From positions 496,001-560,000 of the forward strand of contig NZ_FXAZ01000004.1 of the NCBI RefSeq assembly GCF_900177815.1: DNA of 64,000 nt. Direction: 5' to 3'. Both the position numbers and the translations under genes were made by a program. A model generated the notes under the pieces. The model was not told where the DNA came from and searched no databases. It saw only the letters and a list, made by a program, of their open reading frames with translations. The DNA comes from Paenibacillus aquistagni (GTDB lineage: Bacteria; Bacillota; Bacilli; Paenibacillales; Paenibacillaceae). This document shows positions 28,929-38,134 of the stretch, piece by piece (positions within the stretch are counted from its first letter, which is position 1; each line of letters starts with the position of its first letter).

Positions 28929-30650
28929 CTATTGATTATTCGCCTCAATAAACGCATCGATTCGTGCGAGTACATCATCGCTCATAGCCTGCAGCTTCGC
29001 TTGTGCATCAGCATGCGATTCGCCTTGTACCGCGAAGTACATCTTGATTTTCGGCTCAGTGCCCGATGGGCGAAGGCAGAACCAGCTTCCATCCGCGAGA
29101 TGGAACTTAAGAACATTCTCCTTCGGCAGGTCATATAGGCCAAGGCTGAAGTCTTCTACCTTGGTCAATTCAACACCGCTTACTTCTGCAGGCGCTTCGT
29201 TACGCCACGCCTCCATGATGCTCGCAATAAGCTGCACGCCCTTCATGCCCTTCAAGGTGCGAGTGGCAAGCTTCTCCGCGAAATAACCATAGGTTTCGTA
29301 CAGCTCTTGGAGAACCTCATACAGCGATTTGCCCTGTGCCTTATAATAAGCGCCGGCTTCACTGATCAGCATAGCGGCAATAACCGCGTCCTTATCACGC
29401 GCATACATGCCGGCGAGATAGCCGTAGCTCTCTTCATAGCCGAAGATGAATTGATAAGCGCCAGTTTCCTGGAACTCCGTCATTTTTTCCCCGATATACT
29501 TAAAGCCAGTCAGCGTATTGAATACAGTCATGCCATAAGACTTCGCGATGGCTGCTCCCATCTCGCTTGTTACAATTGTTTTCACAACTGCGCCATTGGC
29601 AGGAAGGGTGCCTTTGTTTTTCATGGATTCGAGCAAATAATGCACCATGATCGCACCGGATTGATTGCCGCTAAGCACAAAGTATTCGCCTTGCCCGTCC
29701 TTGATGACAGCCCCCATACGGTCAGCGTCAGGGTCGGTGCCCATAATAAGGTCAGCATTCCATTCCTTGGCTTGGCGGATCGCAATCTCGAAGGCGGCAT
29801 GCTCCTCAGGATTCGGGGATTGCACCGTAGAGAAGTTCGCATCTGGCTTCTCCTGCTCGGGAACAACATGCACCTCACGGAAGCCGACCCGATCTAGCAC
29901 CGCGCGTACCGGCATATTGCCTGTGCCGTGAAGCGGCGTGTACACGATGCGATAGTTGCTGCTCTTTGTCTTAATCACTTCTGGATGCTGGCTGACTGCG
30001 GCAACCGCTTCGATGTATGCCTTATCCAGCTCTTCGCCAAGCCATACAAGCAGGCCTTCACTCTCCGCCTGCTCGCGGCTTAGTTTTTTTACATCCTCAA
30101 AAGCTTGTACTGCACGAATCGCTTCAATTACGCGCGAAGCGGTCTCAGGGGTGATTTGACCGCCATCTCCGCCATACACTTTATATCCGTTGTATTCAGG
30201 CGGATTATGGCTTGCTGTAATCACAATGCCCGCATCCGCTTGCAAATGGCGTACCGCAAAGGAAAGCTCAGGGGTTGGACGAAGCGATTCAAACACATAC
30301 GCACGGACGCCGTTTCCTGCAAGCACAAGCGCTGCCTCTAAAGCAAATTCAGGAGAAAAGTGGCGTGAGTCGTAGGCGATGGCAACAGATGGCTTCGCAT
30401 GAGCTGCTGCAAGCGTTGCTGCTAATCCTTGCGTGGCTTTGCCTACGGTGTATACATTGATGCGGTTTGTCCCATAACCGATGACCCCGCGAAGCCCCCC
30501 TGTTCCGAATTCCAGCTCTTTATAGAAGCGATCTGTTATTTCGTCCTCTTGATTGGCAATGCTGCGAAGCTCCTCTCTTGCCTCATCGCAGATTACGGGG
30601 CTATTCAGCCATGTTTGATAGGCCTCATAAGCTTGTTCTTGTATCGTCAT
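28929..30650 (-). CDS. pgcA: Phosphoglucomutase / phosphomannomutase
   Basis: Alpha-D-phosphohexomutase, 573 residues, interconverting hexose 1-phosphate and hexose 6-phosphate. Phosphoserine loop TASHNPPEYNGYKVY, metal loop GTDPDADRMG, sugar-specificity loop GYEESYGYLAG, phosphate-binding RPSGTEPKIK. ATG at 30650 follows GAGGAGACTGCA. It lies 48 bases after a LacI regulator on the same strand and is probably co-transcribed, across from a beta-mannoside import and degradation operon. Since GH130 phosphorylases release alpha-mannose 1-phosphate, a mutase that accepts mannose would feed it into mannose 6-phosphate; this link is inference. Confidence 0.93.
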   Translation of the reverse strand: MTIQEQAYEAYQTWLNSPVICDEAREELRSIANQEDEITDRFYKELEFGTGGLRGVIGYGTNRINVYTVGKATQGLAATLAAAHAKPSVAIAYDSRHFSPEFALEAALVLAGNGVRAYVFESLRPTPELSFAVRHLQADAGIVITASHNPPEYNGYKVYGGDGGQITPETASRVIEAIRAVQAFEDVKKLSREQAESEGLLVWLGEELDKAYIEAVAAVSQHPEVIKTKSSNYRIVYTPLHGTGNMPVRAVLDRVGFREVHVVPEQEKPDANFSTVQSPNPEEHAAFEIAIRQAKEWNADLIMGTDPDADRMGAVIKDGQGEYFVLSGNQSGAIMVHYLLESMKNKGTLPANGAVVKTIVTSEMGAAIAKSYGMTVFNTLTGFKYIGEKMTEFQETGAYQFIFGYEESYGYLAGMYARDKDAVIAAMLISEAGAYYKAQGKSLYEVLQELYETYGYFAEKLATRTLKGMKGVQLIASIMEAWRNEAPAEVSGVELTKVEDFSLGLYDLPKENVLKFHLADGSWFCLRPSGTEPKIKMYFAVQGESHADAQAKLQAMSDDVLARIDAFIEANNQ

Positions 30651-30698
30651 TGCAGTCTCCTCCAGTCCCAATCCTCTATATATGAATCTACACCGCAC

Positions 30699-31742
30699 TC
30701 ATGGTTGGTCTTTCCTTAATTCCCTTGGCGGCGCGGTGGAATCCCGCTCGATCAAGGTGGTAGGCAGCAGCAGCTCGGTAAAAGGAGCGTCTCGATGCTC
30801 CATTCGCCAGAACAGCTGTTCAACCGCCCTCACGCCATACGTCTCCAGATCTACAGCCATCGTCGTGGTGGCCGGTGTTGCAATCTGAGACAGCTGGCCA
30901 TTGTCAAAGCTTACGACGCTGATATCATGAGGAACCTGATAGCCAAGCAGATTAAGCGTGGAAATAGCGAGAAAGCCAAGGCCGTCGTTAACGCAGAACC
31001 AAGCAGTCGGCTGTTCGCTGAGATTGCTCATCTTCTGCATCATGTCTTCTTGCTGCTCCAAGGCATCATGGATAATCCATTCCGGATTCACATCAAGCTC
31101 CAGCTCGTAATGGGCGAGATTAAAGCCCTCAAGCCGTTCATAGTAGCTGGGCGAGAAATTAATATTCCCGATGAATCCAATGCGGCGATGACCAAGCTTG
31201 TACAAATAGCGCACCACATGATAGGCGCTAAAGCGATTGTTGGTCAAAATGCAATCCGCTTGAACATTCGGATGATGGTGATCGATCAGAACGGCGGGAA
31301 TGCCCGTATTGATGAGCGTGTTCATGTAAGAAGTGCTTAGATGAGACAGGATGAGAATGCCGTCTACTGTTCTATTTTGAATAAAAGGAGGGAGCGCAAG
31401 CTCGTCCTTCATTTGCTGGGAGATCGATTGAATAAGCAGGTGTTTGCCGCGCTTGCGTGCTTCCTTCTCGATCGTTAAGTAAATCTCGCCGAAGAAGTTT
31501 CTTTTCGAGAAAGCAAAGTCAGTGGCAATTAACGCAATATTGCCGGTTTGCATGCTGTCGGCTGATGGTTTGCGCCGATTGCCGCGTAGATAGGTGTAGC
31601 CCATCTGCTCGGCGGTTTCCAAAACGAGCTTTCTGGTTTCTTCGCTGACGCCATCCTTGCCAGATAGTGCCTGAGAGACAGAGTTCTTCGACAGCTGCAA
31701 GCGATCTGCAATATCCTGCATCGTTATTTTAGGCTTCGTCAA
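30699..31742 (-). CDS. LacI-family regulator of the mannoside locus
   Basis: 347 residues. HTH ITMQDIADRLQLSKNSVSQALSG, hinge region less canonical than the first LacI protein, then the sugar-binding regulatory domain (NIALIATDFAFS, GILILSHLS, ISVVSFDNGQLSQ). The start is set at TTG 31742 because GGAAAGGA lies 10 bases before it; an ATG at 31793 (inside a longer open frame) lacks a ribosome site. Two identical palindromes TTGTAACGTTACAA in the divergent region are the likely operators. Probably represses the ABC/GH operon and its own operon with pgcA until a mannoside is present. Confidence 0.88.
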   Translation of the reverse strand: MTKPKITMQDIADRLQLSKNSVSQALSGKDGVSEETRKLVLETAEQMGYTYLRGNRRKPSADSMQTGNIALIATDFAFSKRNFFGEIYLTIEKEARKRGKHLLIQSISQQMKDELALPPFIQNRTVDGILILSHLSTSYMNTLINTGIPAVLIDHHHPNVQADCILTNNRFSAYHVVRYLYKLGHRRIGFIGNINFSPSYYERLEGFNLAHYELELDVNPEWIIHDALEQQEDMMQKMSNLSEQPTAWFCVNDGLGFLAISTLNLLGYQVPHDISVVSFDNGQLSQIATPATTTMAVDLETYGVRAVEQLFWRMEHRDAPFTELLLPTTLIERDSTAPPRELRKDQP

Positions 31743-31887
31743 AATAATACGTTCCTTTCCCAATATCGAAATTGTAGAAAAAGGTTTCTCCATAGTATGT
31801 CGCATAAATCCAAGGTTGTTAACCTCATACTATATTAGAAATTATGCCAGAAAACACAAGATTACAACATAGACATTACAAAATTAA

Positions 31888-31901
31888 TTGTAACGTTACA
31901 A
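31888..31901. promoter_or_regulatory. LacI-type operator 1
   Basis: TTGTAACGTTACAA, a perfect 14-bp palindrome with central CG as in LacI-family operators, about 95 bp upstream of the rightward -35 box. Confidence 0.8.
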
Positions 31902-31993
31902 AAGATATTAGTAAAGTGACTGTAAAATCATTCTTATATTGTGACAATAAAGAGAATGGAATGATTAAACAAAAAAAATGGCGTTTATTGTCG

Positions 31994-32022
31994 TTGACAA
32001 ACGATAATATATATTTAATAAT
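31994..32022 (+). promoter_or_regulatory. Promoter of the mannoside ABC operon
   Basis: TTGACA (31994-31999), 17-bp spacer, AATAAT (32017-32022). Confidence 0.65.
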
Positions 32023-32041
32023 GTGAAACAGCGCTTACAAT
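32022..32041 (+). promoter_or_regulatory. cre-like palindrome at the transcription start
   Basis: TGTGAAACAGCGCTTACAAT resembles a CcpA site with an enlarged centre and overlaps the expected start of transcription. Weak support. Confidence 0.35.
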
Positions 32042-32060
32042 AATTTTAAGTCATTCTATT

Positions 32061-32074
32061 TTGTAACGTTACAA
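32061..32074. promoter_or_regulatory. LacI-type operator 2
   Basis: Second exact copy of the palindrome at 31888, 173 bp away, downstream of the promoter. The pair brackets the promoter and would allow looping. Confidence 0.8.
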
Positions 32075-32136
32075 ACATTTTAATAATGTTTAAAGTTTAG
32101 TTGAAGGCATTTTGCAATTAGGGAGGCTATATCAAC

Positions 32137-33450
32137 ATGAAAAAGAAACTTTCACTTATTTTAGCTTTAACAATGGTGTTCAGTGTACTTGCAGGTTGTG
32201 CGAAGGGCGGAGGTGCGGAGAGCGCAGACGGCGTCACGACGATCGAATTCTGGGCAGCGCCAAACCCAACTCAACAAGCATTCTGGCAGGAGATGGCGGA
32301 CAAATACGCAGCGGTTAACCCTAAGGTTAAAGTAAATGTAAGCGCGATTAAAGAATCTCCAAGCTCTGAAGCAAGCATTCAGGCAGCGATCGCAGGCGGC
32401 AACGCACCAACGATCTCTGAGAATATCAACCGCGGCTTCGCGGCTCAATTGTCCAACAGTAAAGCGCTGGTAGCACTTGATGAGCTTCCGCAATTCAAGG
32501 AGATCGTAGAGAAGCGCAACATGACAGAAACGATTAAGCCTTGGGAGTTCGCAGATGGACATCAATATGTGCTTCCGATCTACTCCAATCCGATGCTCAT
32601 CGGCTGGCGTACAGACATTCTTAAAGAAATCGGCTACAACGAGCCGCCAAAAACATACAGCGAAGTGCTCGATGCCGCTAAAAAGCTGAAAGCGAAATAT
32701 CCAGACAAATTCATGTGGGGTAAAGGTGCCGATCTGGCTGACCCTACCGCATGGAAGCGTTGGTTCGACTTCTTCATTTTGTACAACGCTGCTTCCGACG
32801 GCAATAAGTTTATCGAAGGCTCCAACTTTGTAGGAGATGAAAAGGCTGGCGTAGAGATGCTTACGTTTGTAAGTGATCTTGTTAAAGAGAAAGCCGTGCT
32901 TGCCAAACAAGCGACAGATCCATTTGAGACAGGCCTAGGCGTATTCACGGATATCGGTCCTTGGACATTCGATATGTGGAAAGAGAAATACCCTGAGTTG
33001 AAATTCAAAGAGAACTATGACCTCACATTGCCGCCGGTGCCAGACAATGTGGATCCAGCGAATTCCAAGACGTATGCAGATGCGAAAGGTCTTGTCATCT
33101 TTGCAGGTGCTCCAAAAGAAAAGCAAGAGGCAGCTGCGGAATTCCTGAAGTGGGTGTACTCCGATAGTGCAAATGATGTGGCTTGGTTCGAAAAAACCAA
33201 TCTGCCTCCAGCACGTGACGATTTGATGGAGCTCCAAGCGTTCAAAGATGTGGTTGCAGAGAAGCCTGAGCTTGGACCGTTCGCTGAAGCAGTGTCCAAA
33301 GCGGTTCCTTCGATCGACAACCCTCGCTTTAATGAACTGCAAACGTTGATTGGTTCTGAAGCGTTCAACAAAATTGTTCGTGGCGAAATTGATCCACAAA
33401 CGGCGTGGGACAATATGAAAAAAGCCATTGAAGGGGAACTTCAGCAATGA
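32137..33450 (+). CDS. Sugar ABC transporter solute-binding lipoprotein
   Basis: 437 residues. Lipoprotein signal with lipobox VLAGC (Cys21), then a family-1 extracellular solute-binding fold (TTIEFWAAPNPTQQAFWQEM, NINRGFAAQL, PIYSNPMLIGWRTDIL, EFLKWVYSD). It captures oligosaccharides outside the cell for the permeases that follow; its stop overlaps the first permease start by 4 bases. Gene context indicates beta-mannosides or glucomannan fragments. GGGAGG is well placed before the ATG. Confidence 0.92.
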   Translation: MKKKLSLILALTMVFSVLAGCAKGGGAESADGVTTIEFWAAPNPTQQAFWQEMADKYAAVNPKVKVNVSAIKESPSSEASIQAAIAGGNAPTISENINRGFAAQLSNSKALVALDELPQFKEIVEKRNMTETIKPWEFADGHQYVLPIYSNPMLIGWRTDILKEIGYNEPPKTYSEVLDAAKKLKAKYPDKFMWGKGADLADPTAWKRWFDFFILYNAASDGNKFIEGSNFVGDEKAGVEMLTFVSDLVKEKAVLAKQATDPFETGLGVFTDIGPWTFDMWKEKYPELKFKENYDLTLPPVPDNVDPANSKTYADAKGLVIFAGAPKEKQEAAAEFLKWVYSDSANDVAWFEKTNLPPARDDLMELQAFKDVVAEKPELGPFAEAVSKAVPSIDNPRFNELQTLIGSEAFNKIVRGEIDPQTAWDNMKKAIEGELQQ

Positions 33451-34328
33451 TTGACAAACAAAATAACAGGTTGGGCTGGCTCTTTGCCAGTCCCTACCTT
33501 ATTTATGGGCTTATCTTTTTCATAGGCCCGCTGATATGGTCGTTCTATCTTGCCTTTACGAACTGGGACTTGATTGCGCCAACATATGATTTCGTTGGAT
33601 TGAAAAACTTCACGAAAGCCTTGGCTTCACCAGGTGTACAGGCTTCTTTCTGGGTTACGTATAAGTTCATGATGCTATTCGTGCCGCTCGTAACGGTTAT
33701 GTCTCTCGCTGTAGCGGTATTGGTGCAGGGATTGCCAAAGTTCAAGAGCTTGTATCTGATCGGCTTTTTCCTGCCTTATCTGTCTTCAGGGGTTGTATCA
33801 TCCTTGATTGCAAAAGGGTTCTTGTCCTACAACAGCCCTGTTAACAACTTTTTGCGCAATACGTTCGGGTTGGATATTGATTGGCTTGGAACACCGATCT
33901 CGGCACTTGCCATTGTTGGTATTATTCTAGCTTGGAAATTCACTGGCTATTATGCGCTTATTCTTACTTCGGGTCTTGAGAGCATTGATCGTGAGGTATA
34001 TGAGGCAGCGGCCATTGACGGTGTAACGAATCGTCAGCGATTCTGGAGAATTACGTTGCCGCTGTTGTACCCAGCTCTATACACAACCTTGATTCTATCC
34101 TTTGGGGTAACGTTTGGGATCTTTACAGAGGTGTACCAATTAACAGGCGGCGGACCAAACTATGCAACGAATACATGGCAGATGGAGATCTACAGTCAGG
34201 CCTTCAAGAACCTGCAAGCGGGATATGCATCCGCGATCGCCATTATGGCGTCCGTAGTGACCTTTATCTCCATTTTCGTGATTCGAAAACTTCTGGAAGG
34301 TTGGGGTAAGCGAAATGGTTGGGTCTAA
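33447..34328 (+). CDS. Sugar ABC permease, MalF type
   Basis: 293 residues, six membrane helices, with the EAAxxDG cytoplasmic loop as YEAAAIDGVTNRQRFWRITLPLL. Pairs with the following permease. Overlaps both neighbours, so the transporter genes are translationally coupled. Confidence 0.93.
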   Translation: MIDKQNNRLGWLFASPYLIYGLIFFIGPLIWSFYLAFTNWDLIAPTYDFVGLKNFTKALASPGVQASFWVTYKFMMLFVPLVTVMSLAVAVLVQGLPKFKSLYLIGFFLPYLSSGVVSSLIAKGFLSYNSPVNNFLRNTFGLDIDWLGTPISALAIVGIILAWKFTGYYALILTSGLESIDREVYEAAAIDGVTNRQRFWRITLPLLYPALYTTLILSFGVTFGIFTEVYQLTGGGPNYATNTWQMEIYSQAFKNLQAGYASAIAIMASVVTFISIFVIRKLLEGWGKRNGWV

Positions 34329-35154
34329 AGAAAAAAGCAAGCTGCGTCTGACACTCCGATACATCATTGCTTCAGCACTACTGCTCGTGATGGTTTATCC
34401 GTATCTATATATGGTGCTGAACTCCTTTGCCGATTGGACGCAGATCGATAAGCAGCTCGTGCCGTCGAAATTTACGCTCAAGTCGTACGAATGGCTGTTC
34501 ACTGGCGGTGAGGTTGGCATTGCTAGGCCGTGGGTAAACGCCTTCTTTAACAGTATTATCGTATCCGTGGCATCTACAGCCTTGATGATGGTGTTCGGTG
34601 TTATGGTCGCATACGCCTTGTCCAAGCTGAACTTTAAAGGACGCGATACAGTGAACAACTTCGTGTTGTTCCACATGTTCTTCCCGGCGATCATCCTGCT
34701 CATTCCTCAGTTTCTCGTGATTCAGAAGGTAGGGCTGTATGATACGTACTGGGCCATGATCATTCCAAAGGCCGTCAGCCTATGGGCGATATTCATGTAC
34801 ACGAACTTTTTTAAAGCGATTCCGACCGTATTTATTGAAGCGGCGAAGCTGGATGGAGCATCGGACTTCAAGATTCTATATCGCATTATGATGCCGATGT
34901 CGAAGTCTATTACCGCTGTTATCTTCTTGTTCTTGCTGATGGAACGCTGGACAGAGCTCTTATGGGATATGCTCGTTGTGCGCAGCGACAACATGCTGAC
35001 GCTGAACGTGCTCTTGTCTCAAATGTTTGGTCCTTACGGAAGCTACCCAGGTCCGCTGTATGCGGCATCCGTTATTCTAACCGTTCCGATTATTATCATG
35101 TTTGCGATCTTCGGCAAGAAGTTCAAGGAAGGCATGCAGTTCAGTCTTAAATAA
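34315..35154 (+). CDS. Sugar ABC permease, MalG type
   Basis: 279 residues, six membrane helices; the coupling loop is IEAAKLDGASDFKILYRIMMP. It overlaps the MalF-type gene by 14 bases. No ATPase gene is present in the locus, so a shared multi-sugar ATPase such as MsmX must be encoded elsewhere (established for related importers of Firmicutes, inferred here). Confidence 0.93.
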   Translation: MVGSKEKSKLRLTLRYIIASALLLVMVYPYLYMVLNSFADWTQIDKQLVPSKFTLKSYEWLFTGGEVGIARPWVNAFFNSIIVSVASTALMMVFGVMVAYALSKLNFKGRDTVNNFVLFHMFFPAIILLIPQFLVIQKVGLYDTYWAMIIPKAVSLWAIFMYTNFFKAIPTVFIEAAKLDGASDFKILYRIMMPMSKSITAVIFLFLLMERWTELLWDMLVVRSDNMLTLNVLLSQMFGPYGSYPGPLYAASVILTVPIIIMFAIFGKKFKEGMQFSLK

Positions 35155-35310
35155 GCAGTGATGCATATCTGCATAAGGATTAGGCACAACGCTTGACAAA
35201 GTGGGCTGGATTCACATGCAGGTGTGCATATCTTTTACTTTAAAAGGTTTAGAAGCCATTTTGATGCTTGGGGAAGTTCAGCTTGAAGTGGTTTGAGGGG
35301 AGCAGAGGAG

Positions 35311-36954
35311 ATGGATTCAAACGTTCCATGGTGGCGTCGTACCGCCTTCTACGAAATATACATGCCAAGCTTCTGTGATGGCAATCAAGACGGTATTGGC
35401 GATTTCAGAGGAATAGCCTCGAAGCTTGATGAGCTGAAGGCTTTAGGGATCGGCGGAATATGGCTAACCCCGTTCTACAAGTCGCCAAAAGTGGATAATG
35501 GCTACGATATCGCAGACTATTACGCGATTGATCCTGATTACGGAACGATGGAGGACTTTGATGCTTTCATCAAAACTGCTCATGAGCGTGATATTCGCGT
35601 CATCGTGGATCTTGTCTTGAACCATACGTCTTCTGCACATCCGTGGTTTCAAGCGTCCAAGTCTTCGAAGGATCACCCGAAGCGGGATTGGTACATCTGG
35701 CAAGACCCAGTCGATGGCGGCATGCCAAACAACTGGGAGTCCTTCTTCGGAGGTCCTGCTTGGGAGTACGACGAGGCAAGCGGTCAGTATTACTATCATG
35801 CCTTTGCCACAGAGCAGGTTGATCTGAATTGGGCGAATCCAGAAGTTCGAGCAGCGATGAAGGATGTTATGGGCTTCTGGCTGGATAAAGGCATCGATGG
35901 GTTCCGTCTGGATGTCATTAACTTTTTAAAAGTATCGGGTCAGTTCCCGGACAATCCGTATCAGGATAATGGTGAACAGGATCATCGATACGATAAGGAT
36001 CAGGCTGGCATTTTGGATGCGATTCGTGAAATATGCGAATTTGTCCATCAGCGTGAGGGTGCCTTTATGGTTGGCGAGGTTGGATCCGAGGAGATGTCGC
36101 TCTTGAAGCAATACAGCGGTGATGGCTTGCTCGATGTCGTATTCAACTTTAATCTTGGCAGCCAAGAGACGTATCAGCCAAGCAAGCTGATTGAGCAAGT
36201 TCTGCTCATGGAAGAGGTGCACCGTTCGAATCAGGTGCCAACGTTATTTTTCAGCAGTCATGATATGGCAAGGCATATCAGCCGCTTTGGGGAAGGAGAT
36301 CCTGAGCTTGAAGTGCTTCGAGCGAAGCTGATGGCTGCCTTCATGCTGACAGCCAAGGGAGTGCCTTTCCTTTACTACGGCGATGAGATCGGCATGAGGG
36401 ACTATTACTCCCTTCGGATTGAAGATATGCGGGATATTCAAGGCCTAACGCATTATGATCTGGCAATTAAGGAAGGGCTGTCAGAAGAGGAAGCGTTAAA
36501 GCGTGCGAATGAAAAGAGTCGTGACAAGTCGCGCACCCCGATGCAGTGGGACGGAAGCGAATATAGCGGCTTCTCTCAAGTAAAGCCATGGATCGCGATG
36601 GGGCCTCGCCACAATGAGATTCACGTAGCAGCGGAACAATCTAATCCAGATTCGATTTATGTGTATTATCAACAGCTGCTGAGGCTTCGCCGACTTCATC
36701 CTTCGCTTGCTGAAGGAGGCTATTCTAGGATCGAGCGAGCGGGAGAAGTGTTGATCTACACAAAGATTGTTGCAGATGATATCTCGCTTGTTGCACTTAA
36801 CTTTGGAGCAGAGCCTGTGGAGATAGACCTGTCAGAAGTGAACAAGCATTCTCTGCAGCTTGCACTCACCTCACAGTCTATTGAGGATCATCAAGCAGGC
36901 GAGAAGACAGTATTGCCTGGCTATGCTGGCGCAGTATGGACCACTCGTTTATAA
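35311..36954 (+). CDS. GH13 alpha-glucosidase-type enzyme
   Basis: 547 residues, cytoplasmic (no signal peptide). Oligo-1,6-glucosidase / alpha-glucosidase type of GH13: FYEIYMPSFCDGNQDGIGDFRG, nucleophile Asp201 in DGFRLDVINF, acid Glu256 in VGEVGS, third Asp318 in SSHDMAR, and the MQWDGSEYSGFS loop. It should cleave alpha-glucosides, which is odd within a beta-mannoside operon; it may process alpha-linked side groups or a mixed substrate, or recruit a different specificity. ATG at 35311 follows GAGGGGAG with 8 bases between. Confidence 0.9.
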   Translation: MDSNVPWWRRTAFYEIYMPSFCDGNQDGIGDFRGIASKLDELKALGIGGIWLTPFYKSPKVDNGYDIADYYAIDPDYGTMEDFDAFIKTAHERDIRVIVDLVLNHTSSAHPWFQASKSSKDHPKRDWYIWQDPVDGGMPNNWESFFGGPAWEYDEASGQYYYHAFATEQVDLNWANPEVRAAMKDVMGFWLDKGIDGFRLDVINFLKVSGQFPDNPYQDNGEQDHRYDKDQAGILDAIREICEFVHQREGAFMVGEVGSEEMSLLKQYSGDGLLDVVFNFNLGSQETYQPSKLIEQVLLMEEVHRSNQVPTLFFSSHDMARHISRFGEGDPELEVLRAKLMAAFMLTAKGVPFLYYGDEIGMRDYYSLRIEDMRDIQGLTHYDLAIKEGLSEEEALKRANEKSRDKSRTPMQWDGSEYSGFSQVKPWIAMGPRHNEIHVAAEQSNPDSIYVYYQQLLRLRRLHPSLAEGGYSRIERAGEVLIYTKIVADDISLVALNFGAEPVEIDLSEVNKHSLQLALTSQSIEDHQAGEKTVLPGYAGAVWTTRL

Positions 36955-37030
36955 AGTCATTGTTTAAGATGCAGCAGGGTTCTTGATCCTGACAAGTAAT
37001 ATAACTGCGGAAAGAATGATCTAACACAGA

Positions 37031-37070
37031 CATGGGAGCGAATGCCTGCGATCGTGTCCCATACTTATTT
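37031..37070 (+). terminator. Partial terminator inside the operon
   Basis: ATGGGA (37032-37037) pairs with TCCCAT (37057-37062), with further pairs inside, and a T-rich but interrupted tail. It may lower expression of the genes behind it or end the transporter/GH13 transcript. Confidence 0.5.
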
Positions 37071-37162
37071 TAGTTTAAGCCCTATATCGAACTTATTATC
37101 GTGATCATTTATAGAGTGAAGATACAGAGCGCAATTATTGGATAGGAAAAGGAGAAATCCAT

Positions 37163-38110
37163 ATGGCATTGCACAAATCCGATGTGAAAACATGTGAAAC
37201 GTTATTGAAGGAGTACCTGGATAAGGCTCCGCTTGCCAAAGACCCAGTAAAGCTGAACTTCACTGGCGTTGGCGACAAGGATGTCTATAACATTACGGCT
37301 CCTTTTGAAGATCAAGGAGAGTCGGTTATCGCAGGTCGCGTGGAGTCTCGGGACAGCGAACATTCTGAAATTCATTTCTTTGTTGAAAAAGAGGGTGCTT
37401 GGGTGCCTCGCGAGGGTGCGCCTGTATTCACCCTTCAAGATCCATTCTTTACTTTTATTCAAGGAGAGCTCGTCCTAGGCGGTGTTCAAATCTATCCGCA
37501 TCCTACACAGGAGCATGCGTTGATGTGGCGGACCGTATTCTACAAAGGCAAGAGCATTCAAGAGCTGGCGCCATTCTTTGTTGGTCCAGATGCGATGAAG
37601 GATCTTCGCCTTGTAGAGCTTCCTAATGGACAGATCGGCGTCTTTACTCGTCCTCAAGGAGAAAAGGGCGGCCGCGGAAAGATTGGCTTTACGACAGCGA
37701 AGAGCCTGCAAGAGCTGTCTATCGAGCTTGTAAATGAGGCTCCGCTGCTTCAAGGGCAGTTCGTTGATGAGGAGTGGGGCGGCGGCAATGAGCTTCACAT
37801 TCTAAGCAATGGACTCATTGGCGTTCTCGGCCATATTGCTTCCTTTGATGATGAAGGCAATCGCCACTATTATCCGATGGTCTTCGCACTTGATCCGACA
37901 ACGGGAGAGCATTCCGACATGGAGCTGATTGCGATTCGTGACAAATTCCTCCCAGGTGCAACGAAGCGTCCGGATTTGGTTGATGTTGTATTCAGCGGTG
38001 GATTGGTGCGCAAAGCGGATGGAACCGCGGATTTGTATGCAGGCATTAGCGATGCTGAAGCGCATCGTTTGACGATTCAAGACCCCTTTTTAACATTTGA
38101 GCAAATTTAA
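37163..38110 (+). CDS. DUF1861 family protein
   Basis: 315 residues without signal peptide. Recognised as DUF1861 by its beta-rich layout and motifs such as DPFFTFIQGELVLGGV, KDLRLVELPNGQIGVFTRPQG and ADLYAGISDAEAHRLTIQDPF. The fold is a five-bladed propeller related to GH130 as far as I recall, and the gene often sits next to a GH130 gene, as here (24 bases before it). Likely a carbohydrate-active or substrate-binding protein of mannoside use; no catalytic activity is assigned. AAAAGGAG precedes the ATG. Confidence 0.82.
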   Translation: MALHKSDVKTCETLLKEYLDKAPLAKDPVKLNFTGVGDKDVYNITAPFEDQGESVIAGRVESRDSEHSEIHFFVEKEGAWVPREGAPVFTLQDPFFTFIQGELVLGGVQIYPHPTQEHALMWRTVFYKGKSIQELAPFFVGPDAMKDLRLVELPNGQIGVFTRPQGEKGGRGKIGFTTAKSLQELSIELVNEAPLLQGQFVDEEWGGGNELHILSNGLIGVLGHIASFDDEGNRHYYPMVFALDPTTGEHSDMELIAIRDKFLPGATKRPDLVDVVFSGGLVRKADGTADLYAGISDAEAHRLTIQDPFLTFEQI

Positions 38111-38134
38111 GCCTTAGGATTGGAGTACGACACC

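Larger units (their letters stand above)
31743..32136. promoter_or_regulatory. Divergent control region of the mannoside locus
   Basis: AT-rich region holding the operators, promoter and a cre-like site listed separately. It separates the leftward regulator/pgcA operon from the rightward transport/hydrolase operon. Confidence 0.8.
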
